Below, in pieces: positions 1-8,136 of a stretch of 64,000 nt of DNA. A program made the position numbers and the translations under genes. The notes beneath the pieces are model-generated. The model made no database searches. It worked only from the letters and a program-made list of their open reading frames with translations, and was not told where the DNA came from. The stretch comes from an uncultured Pseudomonadota bacterium (GTDB lineage Bacteria > Pseudomonadota > Gammaproteobacteria > Steroidobacterales > Steroidobacteraceae). The DNA is taken from positions 124,001 through 188,000 of the forward strand of contig CAIRLC010000044.1 in the NCBI GenBank assembly GCA_903879335.1, written 5' to 3'. The stretch's first letter is position 1. Every line of letters starts with the position of its first letter.

Positions 1-1168
1 TACGCGTATTTTCACGCGTATGGGGCTGAAATTCCGTGCCGTGCTAGCCGACCCAGGCGCGATCGGCGGGACAGGCTCGCAGGAGTTCCATGTGCTGGCC
101 GCATCGGGTGAAGACGCGATTGCCTTCTCTGATGGTGACGATTACGCCGCCAACATTGAGAAAGCTGAAGCCTTGGCGCCGACCGCACCGCGATCCGCGC
201 CTGCCGAGGTGATGAAATCAGTGCCGACGCCGGGCGCGAAGACCATCGCTGACCTCACTGCGGCCTTAGGCATCAACGCTGCACAGACGGTTAAGACACT
301 GGTTGTGGATGGCGAAGACGGCGGAGTGGTGGCCTTGGTGATCCGTGGTGATCACGAACTCAATGCAATCAAGGCCCAAAACCTGCCGTCCGTAGCAAGC
401 CCTCTTCGCTTGGCCACCGCCGAAAAGATCGTGGAAGTCTTGGGTTCCGAGATCGGCTACATCGGACCCGTCAATCTAGGCTGCAAAATCATTGCCGACC
501 GCTCGGCAGTGGCGCTTGCCGATTTTGTCTGCGGCGCCAATGCGCGTGATGCGCATTTGGTCGGCGTCAATTGGGGACGAGACCTCCCGGAGCCAGAAGT
601 CGCCGATTTACGGAACGTTGTCGAGGGCGATCCGAGCCCGTCAGGTCAAGGGACCTTGTCGATCGCTCGGGGTATCGAAGTCGGTCACGTCTTCAAACTC
701 GGCCGCAAATACAGCGAAGCCCTAGGCGCCACCGTTCTTGATACGGGCGGCCAAAGCGTAGCCATGCTCATGGGCTGTTATGGCATCGGCGTGACTCGAG
801 TCGTTGCAGCTGCCATTGAACAAAATCACGACGAACGCGGCATTACTTGGCCCGAGCCGCTCGCCCCGTTCAACGTCGTCTTGGTCCCTATGAATTATCA
901 GAGGTCGGAGCGCGTTCGTGAAACCACCGACGCCCTCTACGCCCAACTCACGGCGGCCGGGATTGATGTCCTTTTAGACGACCGCGACGCACGTCCCGGA
1001 GTTAAATTCGCCGACGCTGAACTGTATGGAATTCCGCACCGTATCGTGATTGGAGATCGGGGCTTAGATGCAGGCACGCTGGAATATCGACACCGGCGGG
1101 CGGATGCAAACGAGGATATGCCGCTTGCCGAAGCGGTAGCCTTCTTGAAGAGCCGAATCCAAGCCTGA
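1..1168 (+). CDS. proS: Prolyl-tRNA synthetase, C-terminal part (cut by window edge)
   Basis: Class II aminoacyl-tRNA synthetase that charges tRNA-Pro with proline in the cytoplasm. Only the last ~388 residues are present; the reading frame is open from base 2, and roughly the first 180 residues of a ~570-residue bacterial ProS lie outside the window. Visible parts in order are the end of the catalytic core ([15 protein letters not shown]), the YbaK-type editing insertion that removes misacylated alanine (TVKTLVV, then the GDHELNAIK stretch), class II motif 3 (GCYGIGVTR), and the C-terminal anticodon-binding domain (VVLVPMN to the end). The presence of the insertion domain marks it as the bacterial-type enzyme. 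It is followed after 10 bases by wrbA in the same direction. Identification is firm; only the true start is unseen. Confidence 0.96.
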   Translation, partial: TRIFTRMGLKFRAVLADPGAIGGTGSQEFHVLAASGEDAIAFSDGDDYAANIEKAEALAPTAPRSAPAEVMKSVPTPGAKTIADLTAALGINAAQTVKTLVVDGEDGGVVALVIRGDHELNAIKAQNLPSVASPLRLATAEKIVEVLGSEIGYIGPVNLGCKIIADRSAVALADFVCGANARDAHLVGVNWGRDLPEPEVADLRNVVEGDPSPSGQGTLSIARGIEVGHVFKLGRKYSEALGATVLDTGGQSVAMLMGCYGIGVTRVVAAAIEQNHDERGITWPEPLAPFNVVLVPMNYQRSERVRETTDALYAQLTAAGIDVLLDDRDARPGVKFADAELYGIPHRIVIGDRGLDAGTLEYRHRRADANEDMPLAEAVAFLKSRIQA

Positions 1169-1178
1169 GGAACTGCCC

Positions 1179-1778
1179 ATGGCCACCGTGCTTGTTCTTT
1201 ACTACTCACGCAACGGAGCAACGCTTGAGTTGGCGCGGCACGTCTGTCGTGGCGTGGAGAGCGTGGCGGGTGTCACCGCGATCTTACGGACAGTGCCGGC
1301 GGTGACGACAGTGGTACAACCGCCCACTTCGGCGATCCCTGCGGAAGGCCCTCCCTACGTCACGGCTGCAGAGTGGAGCACAGCGGACGGCATCGCCCTC
1401 GGCAGCCCGACTCGGTTTGGCAACATGGCCGCGCCAATGAAATATTTTTTGGACGGGACTAGCGCCGCTTGGGCCAGTGGTGCCTTAGTTGGCAAACCGG
1501 CCGGCGTGTTCACCTCAACCAGCACACCCCATGGCGGTCATGAAGCGACGCTTCTTTCGATGATGCTGCCACTGCTGCACCACGGGATGCTCTTAGTCGG
1601 AATCCCGTTCACTGAAGCTGCGCTCTCTCGGGCACGGGGAGGCTCTCCGTATGGCGCCGGTACCGTCACAAGCGCCAACAATAACGGCCTAGGCGACGAT
1701 GAGCGTCATCTGGCACAAACGTTAGGCCGTCGCATTGCTACCGCTGCGTTACGACTCCACGGAGAGCCTCGGGTATGA
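1179..1778 (+). CDS. wrbA: NAD(P)H:quinone oxidoreductase WrbA
   Basis: Flavodoxin-fold FMN enzyme that reduces quinones by two electrons, limiting redox cycling. The 199-residue length is normal for WrbA. The N-terminal beta strand and FMN phosphate loop are seen as VLVLYYSRNGATLELA (residues 4-19). The FMN-contacting GSPTRFGNM and the STSTPHGGHE loop are intact, and the C-terminal half keeps the PYGAGTVT motif. It begins 10 bases after proS and its stop overlaps the next gene (ATGA at 1775-1778), so it is probably transcribed with DUF2069. The wrbA-DUF2069-hda neighbourhood is also found in pseudomonads. Confidence 0.93.
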   Translation: MATVLVLYYSRNGATLELARHVCRGVESVAGVTAILRTVPAVTTVVQPPTSAIPAEGPPYVTAAEWSTADGIALGSPTRFGNMAAPMKYFLDGTSAAWASGALVGKPAGVFTSTSTPHGGHEATLLSMMLPLLHHGMLLVGIPFTEAALSRARGGSPYGAGTVTSANNNGLGDDERHLAQTLGRRIATAALRLHGEPRV

Positions 1779-2122
1779 GTCGCTCAGCACGCGTTTTGGC
1801 GATCACAACGGTTCTATTGCTTGCGGAACTCGCGACTTGGGTGTTCTTGCGCTACCGCCCAGGAACAGCAGCTCTGTTATTTGGAGTTGGCGCAGTACCA
1901 TGGCTACTGCTGTTGCCACGCCTTGCACGGGGTGATCGGCGCGCGGCCCTCTGGGCGGTATTACTGACATCACCCTATTTGGCCTATGGACTCATGGAAA
2001 TCCTAGCCAATCCGGGCGCCAAAGCGTGGGCTGCCGGCGCAGTATTCCTATCATTTGCCCTATTCGTCGCCGCCATCGGTCACTTACGGCTTAGTCGTCC
2101 GAAAGACTCAACACAGACCTGA
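1775..2122 (+). CDS. DUF2069 inner-membrane protein
   Basis: Small (115 residues) integral membrane protein of the DUF2069 family, function unknown. Four hydrophobic segments are visible at about residues 8-28, 33-50, 58-77 and 83-106, with short charged loops such as RLARGDRR. It overlaps wrbA by four bases (ATGA), which suggests translational coupling. Its 3' end runs 32 bases into the convergent hda gene. The family assignment rests on hydrophobicity, length and the conserved position between wrbA and hda. Confidence 0.8.
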   Translation: MSRSARVLAITTVLLLAELATWVFLRYRPGTAALLFGVGAVPWLLLLPRLARGDRRAALWAVLLTSPYLAYGLMEILANPGAKAWAAGAVFLSFALFVAAIGHLRLSRPKDSTQT

Positions 2123-2789
2123 CAAAGGGAACTGTGAGCCGCCGCTGATGCGACAGCGATGCGGCATCTAAACGATCGAGCGCATCAAGCAATGCGCCAA
2201 GATCACGCGGCAAGCGGAGATAGAGATACGCGAAGACATCACTGGGCAATTCGATCCCAAGCGCTGCGGCCCTCAGTTGCAGCGCGCGCCCTTGCGCTTC
2301 ATCGTCGAGCAGTCGCACCTGCAAAATCAAACAGGCCGCAAGGCGTGAGGCAAGATCCGCTAAGGCCACCGTAAGCCCAGCTGGAGCGCAGCCAGCTGTC
2401 ATGACCAGATTGCCACCGGCTTCGAGAATGTCGTTATAGAGATTAAAAATCGCGCGCGCCCACTCCGGATCATCCGCCCGCGCATCAATATCGTCGAGAC
2501 AAAGAACGTCGAGTTTATCCAGGCCAGTCAGCATTCCCGGCTGACACCATGATTCACTGAGCGGTAAATAAGCAACGCTACGCCCCGCTGTCGTTGCCGC
2601 CGCGCAAATAGCCTGCAATAGATGGGATCGCCCACTTCGGCCCACGCCCCAGATAAAGGCAGGCGCCAAGCCTCGCTCGCGAACACGCGCCTCGCAGGCC
2701 GCCAGCACTGCGGCATTGGGACCTGCTTCAAATTGTTCAAAGGTGGCAGCGGCCCGAAGGCGAACACCCAGCAGTGCAAGTTGTTCCAT
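2091..2789 (-). CDS. hda: DnaA regulatory inactivator Hda
   Basis: AAA+ protein related to DnaA domain III. With the DNA-loaded beta clamp it stimulates ATP hydrolysis by DnaA, so origins do not refire. The 232 residues comprise the AAA+ module only, with no DNA-binding domain IV. The N-terminal QLALL resembles the clamp-binding QLxLPL motif. The P-loop region (GVGRSGRSH, about residues 48-56) has Arg where Lys is usual, as in other Hda proteins. Walker B is VLCLDDIDA. It is downstream of a CDP-alcohol phosphatidyltransferase (stop and start adjacent at 2789) and overlaps DUF2069 tail to tail. Confidence 0.9.
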   Translation of the reverse strand: MEQLALLGVRLRAAATFEQFEAGPNAAVLAACEARVRERGLAPAFIWGVGRSGRSHLLQAICAAATTAGRSVAYLPLSESWCQPGMLTGLDKLDVLCLDDIDARADDPEWARAIFNLYNDILEAGGNLVMTAGCAPAGLTVALADLASRLAACLILQVRLLDDEAQGRALQLRAAALGIELPSDVFAYLYLRLPRDLGALLDALDRLDAASLSHQRRLTVPFVRSVLSLSDD

Positions 2790-3346
2790 CAGGTCGTCAC
2801 TCGCTTCGCACGGATGGCTTCACGGGCATAGGTGAGGACATAATCCAAACCACTCACGACCGTGGTTACAAAGACCATCGCTCCCAGCCATGTTAAGACA
2901 CTGATCGGCAAAATCGGCCATTGCGCGTGCACGACGACCGTGAGGACAAATAAGAGTTGGAGCAAGGTATTCAGTTTACTCACTGCCGTCGGATGCCCCT
3001 CGATATAGCCGACCAGCAATCGATACACGATCGCGCCGAGGACTATGATGGCGTCCCGTAGGACGACGGCCGCCGCCAACCAAATAGGCACAAGCCCAAG
3101 AAAAGCCAAAACCAAATAGAGACTGACGAGCAGCAGTTTATCGGCGATAGGGTCTAGGATCTTTCCGAGGCGGCTAGTCCAGCCAAAGGTCTTGGCCAAC
3201 CATCCATCCAAACCATCGGATATGGCGGCACATCCGAAACACAATAAAGTTACGTCATAGCGCGCCGCCAACAGGGCCAGCACACTCGGCGGCACGAGCA
3301 AGATTCGGCTGATGCTCAGGGCATTGGGTAACCAAGACCATCTCAT
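2789..3346 (-). CDS. CDP-alcohol phosphatidyltransferase (PgsA-like)
   Basis: Integral membrane enzyme (185 residues) of the family that transfers a phosphatidyl group from CDP-diacylglycerol to an alcohol, as in phosphatidylglycerophosphate synthase. The signature D-x2-D-G-x2-A-R-x8-G-x3-D-x3-D appears as DGLDGWLAK ... GKILDPIADK, with Lys in place of the usual Arg. About five hydrophobic stretches surround it. It overlaps the upstream DUF2066 gene by four bases and abuts hda. Phosphatidylglycerophosphate synthase is the best guess, but the same fold serves cardiolipin and other phospholipid synthases and a second homologue may exist elsewhere, so no gene symbol is given. Confidence 0.85.
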   Translation of the reverse strand: MRWSWLPNALSISRILLVPPSVLALLAARYDVTLLCFGCAAISDGLDGWLAKTFGWTSRLGKILDPIADKLLLVSLYLVLAFLGLVPIWLAAAVVLRDAIIVLGAIVYRLLVGYIEGHPTAVSKLNTLLQLLFVLTVVVHAQWPILPISVLTWLGAMVFVTTVVSGLDYVLTYAREAIRAKRVTT

Positions 3347-4284
3347 GGGCGATACACCAAATCAATCTGGCGCGGGCTGACGCCATCGGACACATCAAAG
3401 TGCCCTCCGTCCCGCGCGGCTTTACGCAGCGTCACGGCGTCTGAGCCCGTGATCCGAATTTTGAGTGCCGTCGCTGAAACGGTCTCAATGGACAGTCCAC
3501 GAACAGTTGGGAGGCTCGCCAACTGCGACAGTGCCCCGGCAAAAGACTTGAGATCGGCCACCCCCTGAATAACCACGGTGAGGCGGGCGCTATCAGTTCC
3601 GCTCACCGCTAAAGCGGAGCCGAGGCGATCGGCCATCGCATCAAAGATCTCAGTGACCGTACCGGTCGCCGTCCCCTCTCCCGCTGGTCCCGACCAAAAC
3701 CCCGATACTGAAGCTGCGCCAATACGCACCAACAGGAGTCCATCTGCACCAAATATTTTGGCCGCCGAGCTCAGGGCCTCCGGCTTGCCTTCTCGAAGTT
3801 CCACCGGCAGTTCTGACTTGGACTCCGCAAAATTAAGCGGTAGGCCGCGCAATTGGCCCGCTTGCATGAGATCGCGACGCGTTGCCGCTTGCGCCGAAGC
3901 GGGTCCGTCTAGAACGACCATGATCTGGGGCCGGTCGCGCCCCCAAAGTCGTTGCGAGGCCTTAGTCAGCGCGGTTTCAACCAACGTCGCATCAAAACTA
4001 ACCGTGACTTGGCCGGCCGCCATCGAGCGGAAGGTTTGTACGAAACGGGGAGCGTCCGCATACAGCTGCGTCAGGGCAGGATCTGTGCCCGCCCCGGCTC
4101 GGCCGGTGACGCGTACCACCACCTGACGCAAGGCCTCCGCGGACACCATCCCGCGACTGGATTCGGTAGAGTCCCCGGACACCGTCACCTCGAAAAGCCC
4201 CTCGACTGGCGCAGCAACGGATTCCCGGACCGGTCCAAGACCGAGCAAGGCAAGCAGAAAGGTGGCTACAAACCGGTAACGCAT
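3343..4284 (-). CDS. DUF2066 exported protein
   Basis: A 313-residue protein with an N-terminal signal peptide (MRYRFVATFLLALLGLG, cleavage near AAP at residues 25-26), so periplasmic or envelope-associated. The N-terminal part FEVTVSGDSTESSR ... VVVRVTGRAG is typical of DUF2066 proteins, which sit beside purM/hda in many gammaproteobacteria. No catalytic motif is recognisable and its function is unknown. It is the first gene of the minus-strand run DUF2066-CDP-alcohol transferase-hda and is transcribed away from purM across a 100-base gap. Confidence 0.78.
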   Translation of the reverse strand: MRYRFVATFLLALLGLGPVRESVAAPVEGLFEVTVSGDSTESSRGMVSAEALRQVVVRVTGRAGAGTDPALTQLYADAPRFVQTFRSMAAGQVTVSFDATLVETALTKASQRLWGRDRPQIMVVLDGPASAQAATRRDLMQAGQLRGLPLNFAESKSELPVELREGKPEALSSAAKIFGADGLLLVRIGAASVSGFWSGPAGEGTATGTVTEIFDAMADRLGSALAVSGTDSARLTVVIQGVADLKSFAGALSQLASLPTVRGLSIETVSATALKIRITGSDAVTLRKAARDGGHFDVSDGVSPRQIDLVYRP

Positions 4285-4384
4285 TGAATTCTCGTTCTAC
4301 AAAGCCCCTCTCTAACTCTCGTCCGGCGGGGGCTCGTTTGACCATGTAAAATACCACAAGCACTTCCTTAGACCGGCGAGCGAC

Positions 4385-5419
4385 ATGATTGAACAGCGTA
4401 CCCCCGTGACCTACCGCGATGCCGGTGTGGATATTGATGCCGGCGACGAACTCGTCGAACGGATCAAACCACACGTCAAGCGGACCCTCCGACCTGAAGT
4501 TATGGGAGGCCTAGGCGGCTTCGGCGCGCTCGTCCGCGTGCCTCTGGAGCGTTACAGCAAACCGGTGCTCGTTTCCGGTACCGATGGCGTCGGCACCAAA
4601 CTGCGCCTCGCCATAGATACCCATCGGCACGACACCATCGGAATCGATCTGGTGGCCATGTGCGTTAACGATGTCGTCGTGCAAGGCGCCGAGCCACTGT
4701 TCTTTCTCGACTATTACGCCACCGGCAAATTGGATGTAGCCATCGGTGAACGCGTTGTCGCCGGCATCGCCGAAGGCTGTGCGCAAGCGGGATGCGCGTT
4801 GGTTGGTGGAGAAACGGCTGAAATGCCGGGCATGTACAGCGGCGACGACTATGACCTTGCCGGCTTTTGCGTCGGCATTGTTGACGAAGACAAAATCTTG
4901 GACGGAAGTGCCACTCAGGCCGGGGACGTGCTGATTGGCTTAGCGTCGTCGGGGCCCCATTCGAATGGCTATTCACTGATTCGGCGATTGATCGCCCTAT
5001 CTGGCGCTGATGAGACGACGCTCGTAGCCGGGAAGCCGCTCTACGACCAACTTCTGGCGCCCACGCGGATCTACGTCAAGTCGCTGTTGAAACTGCTCAA
5101 TGAAGTGCCAGTCCATGGCCTTGCACACATCACCGGCGGTGGCTTACTCGACAATATTCCAAGGGTAGTGCCGGACGGTCTTGAGGTCGTCATTGATCGC
5201 GCGGGTTGGCAGCGCCCAGCCGTCTTCGAATGGCTGAAAGAAACGTCAGGCATTGATGAAACGGAGATGCACCGAACCTTCAATTGCGGGATCGGCATGA
5301 CCGTCTGCGTGCCTCGCGAGCACGTGGAAGCGGCGTTAGCCAGCTTGCATGCCAGTGGCGAAACCGCATCCATCATCGGTGAAGTACGCGTCGGCAATTC
5401 CGGCGTCGTGCTGACCTGA
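4385..5419 (+). CDS. purM: Phosphoribosylformylglycinamidine cyclo-ligase (AIR synthetase)
   Basis: Fifth step of purine synthesis: ATP-dependent ring closure of FGAM to aminoimidazole ribotide. The 344-residue length is normal. Key stretches are the N-terminal [16 protein letters not shown], the nucleotide/substrate loop [10 protein letters not shown] (about residues 62-71), [47 protein letters not shown] and HITGGGL. Eight bases separate it from purN, so the two form an operon. The 100-base leader shows no convincing PurR operator. Confidence 0.97.
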   Translation: MIEQRTPVTYRDAGVDIDAGDELVERIKPHVKRTLRPEVMGGLGGFGALVRVPLERYSKPVLVSGTDGVGTKLRLAIDTHRHDTIGIDLVAMCVNDVVVQGAEPLFFLDYYATGKLDVAIGERVVAGIAEGCAQAGCALVGGETAEMPGMYSGDDYDLAGFCVGIVDEDKILDGSATQAGDVLIGLASSGPHSNGYSLIRRLIALSGADETTLVAGKPLYDQLLAPTRIYVKSLLKLLNEVPVHGLAHITGGGLLDNIPRVVPDGLEVVIDRAGWQRPAVFEWLKETSGIDETEMHRTFNCGIGMTVCVPREHVEAALASLHASGETASIIGEVRVGNSGVVLT

Positions 5420-5427
5420 GCCACATA

Positions 5428-6084
5428 GTGACTCACCGGGTTGTCGTCCTGCTCTCCGGTAGCGGCAGCAATTTCGCTGCGATCGCGACGGCCGCCCGTG
5501 CCGGCGACCTGCCGATTGATCTTATGGCCGCCGTCTCGGATCGACCGGCGGCCTTTGGGCTTGAGCGGGCTCGAACACTGGGCATCGACGCCATTGCCGT
5601 CTCGCCGAAGGATTACCCAGATCGGTCCACGCACGATCGAGCATTGATTTCAGCGATTGATCAATACGACCCGGACCTCGTGATTTGCGCAGGGTACATG
5701 CGTATTTTCACCGCTGAACTGGTCCATCATTATGCGGGGCGCATGCTCAATATCCACCCCTCGCTGCTGCCAGCGTACAAGGGTCTGAATACCCACCGTC
5801 GCGCTCTGGACGATGGGGCGCCGAAGCACGGTTGCACTGTCCACTACGTCACCGAGGAACTTGATGGCGGCCCGCTTGTCGGACAGGCGGAAGTTCCCGT
5901 GTTACCCGGGGATACTGAAGACACCTTAGCCAATCGGGTGCATCGTGCCGAACACCAGCTCTATCCGGAAATGATTGGCTGGCACGCCTCGGGACGCTTG
6001 CGACTCGTCAGCGGCATCGTTCATTTAGATGGCGCGGCGCTGTTAGAACCGGTGAGACGGAGTTACAAGAATGCTCAGGACTAA
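5428..6084 (+). CDS. purN: Phosphoribosylglycinamide formyltransferase
   Basis: Third step of purine synthesis: transfer of a formyl group from 10-formyltetrahydrofolate to GAR. The 218 residues start at GTG (5428), eight bases after purM. The N-terminal VVLLSGSGSNFAAI binds substrate phosphate. The catalytic Asn-His-Asp set is in NIHPSLLPAYKG, HGCTVHYVTEELDGG and the following DT-rich loop. The C-terminus overlaps DUF3108 by 14 bases, giving a three-gene unit purM-purN-DUF3108. Confidence 0.95.
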   Translation: MTHRVVVLLSGSGSNFAAIATAARAGDLPIDLMAAVSDRPAAFGLERARTLGIDAIAVSPKDYPDRSTHDRALISAIDQYDPDLVICAGYMRIFTAELVHHYAGRMLNIHPSLLPAYKGLNTHRRALDDGAPKHGCTVHYVTEELDGGPLVGQAEVPVLPGDTEDTLANRVHRAEHQLYPEMIGWHASGRLRLVSGIVHLDGAALLEPVRRSYKNAQD

Positions 6085-6832
6085 ATCGTTGATCTTCCTT
6101 GCGCTTGCCATAGTCGGGGCCAGCTTGTCTGGGATTACCCGTGCGGACGACCTGCGGGCGCACGAAATAACTTACCACACGACGTTCAAAGGATTTAGTG
6201 CGGGTGATCTTCGCCTGACGCTGTCGAAAGACGCAGCCAGCGACAGTTGGATTTATGAAACGAGAGCCTTTCCAAGCTTTTTGGCGAGCTTGGTCGTGAG
6301 CCCTGAGTCCTTAGAGCGCAGTTGGTTTAAGGTCACTCCGCAAGGCGTCCAACCCAAACGTTATGCGCTCACGGATGGCGGCCACGATCCAGAGCACCAA
6401 TCAGATCTGAATTACGACTGGAGTCGTAATCGGATCTCAGGCAAGGTCAATGGAAAACCCTTTGATGCCTCGCTTGAGCCAGGACAGCAGGACGTCAACA
6501 CCATCAGGCTTGCGCCGGTCGTCGACCTACTGGCAGGGCGTGAACCTGGTGACTATCCGCTCTTAGATGGCCGTGAAGTCAAACACTACACGTACCCCAA
6601 GAAGGGAACAGCAACCCTGCAAACAGAACTGGGCGAACTCGAAACCGTGATCTACGAAAGCGAGCGTCGCAACTATGATGGGACCGGGCGGACATGGCGC
6701 TACTGGTTTGCGCCCTCACTGGGTTGGCTGCCTGTTCGAATTGAACAACGAGAGGATGGTCGAGCACGACTCACGTTCACCGTGCGCTCGTTGAAGTGGA
6801 TGACCCAGGCGGCACGCCCTGCGACCAATTAA
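6071..6832 (+). CDS. DUF3108 exported protein
   Basis: A 253-residue protein with a clear signal peptide (LIFLALAIVGASLSG, cleavage around TRADD), predicted periplasmic. The body begins HEITYHTTFKGFSAGDLRLTL and contains LNYDWSRNRISG, which matches the DUF3108 beta-rich family found next to purN in many gammaproteobacteria. No enzymatic residues stand out and its role is unknown. It overlaps purN and ends 28 bases before the convergent dcd gene. Confidence 0.8.
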   Translation: MLRTKSLIFLALAIVGASLSGITRADDLRAHEITYHTTFKGFSAGDLRLTLSKDAASDSWIYETRAFPSFLASLVVSPESLERSWFKVTPQGVQPKRYALTDGGHDPEHQSDLNYDWSRNRISGKVNGKPFDASLEPGQQDVNTIRLAPVVDLLAGREPGDYPLLDGREVKHYTYPKKGTATLQTELGELETVIYESERRNYDGTGRTWRYWFAPSLGWLPVRIEQREDGRARLTFTVRSLKWMTQAARPATN

Positions 6833-6859
6833 ATCGGTGGCAGGGTGCGCCACAGCGCA

Positions 6860-8104
6860 TCAGGTCTTCGGCAACGTCACGCCAGTCTGGCCCTGATACT
6901 TGCCACCACGGTCTTTGTAGGACGTAGAGCAGATCTCGTCTGACTCGAAGAAGAGCATTTGCGCAACGCCCTCATTCGCGTAAATCTTTGCCGGCAGAGT
7001 CGTCGTATTTGAAAACTCGAGCGTCACGTGCCCTTCCCACTCCGGCTCGAGGGGCGTCACGTTAACGATGATGCCGCAATTGTGCACAAACACACCGGCT
7101 TCAAGCGCGAAGTTCCCAGCTTCAGGAACCGTCAAGCAGTACACATCGTGATCTCCAGCGACTGGCCGGATCGACGTCACTTTGTGGTTCAGTACTGCGC
7201 CACTCCGCTGTAGATCCTGTGTCGACTGCAGTGGTGGAGAAACCAAATTGGCCTGGATCAAGCTCGACAGATGACTGCCCAAGAGATCCTCGCCACCGCG
7301 CGAAACTTCCGCCGCATGGGCTGAGGCCTCGCGATAAGCATCCCTCGAATTGGCATAGATTCCATGGCGAACATTCCACTCATGCGCAAGGCTTTGAGTC
7401 GGATGGAATTGGCCATCCAAGGGCTGATAGACCATTTCGACCCCGTTCTGCTGCCGGCGATACAACGGCATCAGAGAATCATTCGGGCGCAAATCCCCGG
7501 CGGGCACCATACGACCAGCACGTGTGAGGAACAGATGATCAGGGGTTGCTCTGATCACAGCGCCGTCATCGAGGGTAATTTCCAGCAGAGCGTCTCGACC
7601 GATGTAACGCGGCATTTCAAGTCGACTGATGATCATTTGGCCGTGCGCGTCGATGCTGTAGCCGAAAAACACTTCACCCTTGTCGCTACGGCGAGCCATC
7701 TCTTCGAGAGAGACGCTATCGCCATTCGCGAGCGCCACTCTCGTGTCTCCGCTGAAACAACGGGCGTACGTGGACTTCCCGAGACAGACCACCAATGTGC
7801 TGCGAGGAATGCGGAAGTACTCGACCGTACGAGCCAGTGCGAAAGAGTTTGGCGGGATAATACAAACGTCCGACTGAACGTCGACAAAACTCTGTGGATC
7901 GAACGCCTTAGGGTCTACGATCGTCGAGTTAATGTTGGTAAATATCTTGAATTCGTCCGCACAACGAACATCGTAGCCATAACTCGATGTGCCGTACGAC
8001 ACGATCCGCTTTCCATCGACATGACGGACCTGCCCAGGCTCAAACGGCTCGATCATGCCTGCTTCGGCGTGACGTCGGATCCAATTGTCGGACTTGATAC
8101 TCAT
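6860..8104 (-). CDS. dcd: dCTP deaminase interrupted by an in-frame intein
   Basis: dCTP deaminase makes dUTP from dCTP for thymidylate synthesis. The ORF is 414 residues, against ~188 for the family. Residues 1-115 and 343-414 together give a 187-residue Dcd very close to pseudomonad Dcd: SIKSDNWIRR, GTSSYGYDVR, PPNSFALARTVEYFRIPR, GKSTYAR, then CGIIVNVTPLEPEWEGH and KYQGQTGVTLPK. The extra 227 residues (116-342) have intein blocks and sit directly after Arg115. With Ser111 in GKS and the Glu of TLEF (spliced residue 136), Arg115 matches the E. coli catalytic trio Ser111/Arg115/Glu138. The precursor should therefore be inactive until spliced. The gene lies 32 bases downstream of apbC in the same direction. 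Confidence 0.95.
   Translation of the reverse strand: MSIKSDNWIRRHAEAGMIEPFEPGQVRHVDGKRIVSYGTSSYGYDVRCADEFKIFTNINSTIVDPKAFDPQSFVDVQSDVCIIPPNSFALARTVEYFRIPRSTLVVCLGKSTYARCFSGDTRVALANGDSVSLEEMARRSDKGEVFFGYSIDAHGQMIISRLEMPRYIGRDALLEITLDDGAVIRATPDHLFLTRAGRMVPAGDLRPNDSLMPLYRRQQNGVEMVYQPLDGQFHPTQSLAHEWNVRHGIYANSRDAYREASAHAAEVSRGGEDLLGSHLSSLIQANLVSPPLQSTQDLQRSGAVLNHKVTSIRPVAGDHDVYCLTVPEAGNFALEAGVFVHNCGIIVNVTPLEPEWEGHVTLEFSNTTTLPAKIYANEGVAQMLFFESDEICSTSYKDRGGKYQGQTGVTLPKT
7079..7759 (-). mobile_element. Intein in dCTP deaminase (227 aa, apparently endonuclease-defective)
   Basis: Protein-splicing element, Dcd residues 116-342. Visible splicing motifs: Cys1 in block A (CFSGDTRVAL); block B GAVIRATPDHLFL with the TxxH signature (Thr72, His75 of the intein); block F VYCLTVPEAGNFAL; block G GVFVHN with terminal His-Asn, followed by Cys+1 of the C-extein. 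Both junction codons were checked on the minus strand: TGT at 7759-7757, AAT at 7081-7079, then TGC. The ~85-residue linker (intein residues ~105-190) has EMVYQPLDG and LAHEWNVRHGIY, which resemble the start of HNH-type homing domains as I remember them, but no HNH His-His/Asn core or LAGLIDADG motif is present. Block F has Cys where Asp is usual and Gly where His is usual. Base composition resembles the host gene. Confidence 0.93.
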
Positions 8105-8136
8105 GATCGTTCCCTAGCCATCGTTAAATAGAACCG

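Noticed and set aside
4285-4384. PurR operator upstream of purM
   Set aside because: No sequence close to the palindromic PurR consensus is present in the 100-base gap.
6860-8104. Long dcd read as a gene fusion, frameshift or assembly error
   Set aside because: The insert is in frame, both junctions match intein splice sites exactly (Cys1, His-Asn, Cys+1), and the flanks rejoin to a full-length Dcd.
7364-8131. Plus-strand ORF of 255 aa opposite dcd
   Set aside because: Antisense shadow of the dcd/intein coding frame; no recognisable domain or ribosome site.
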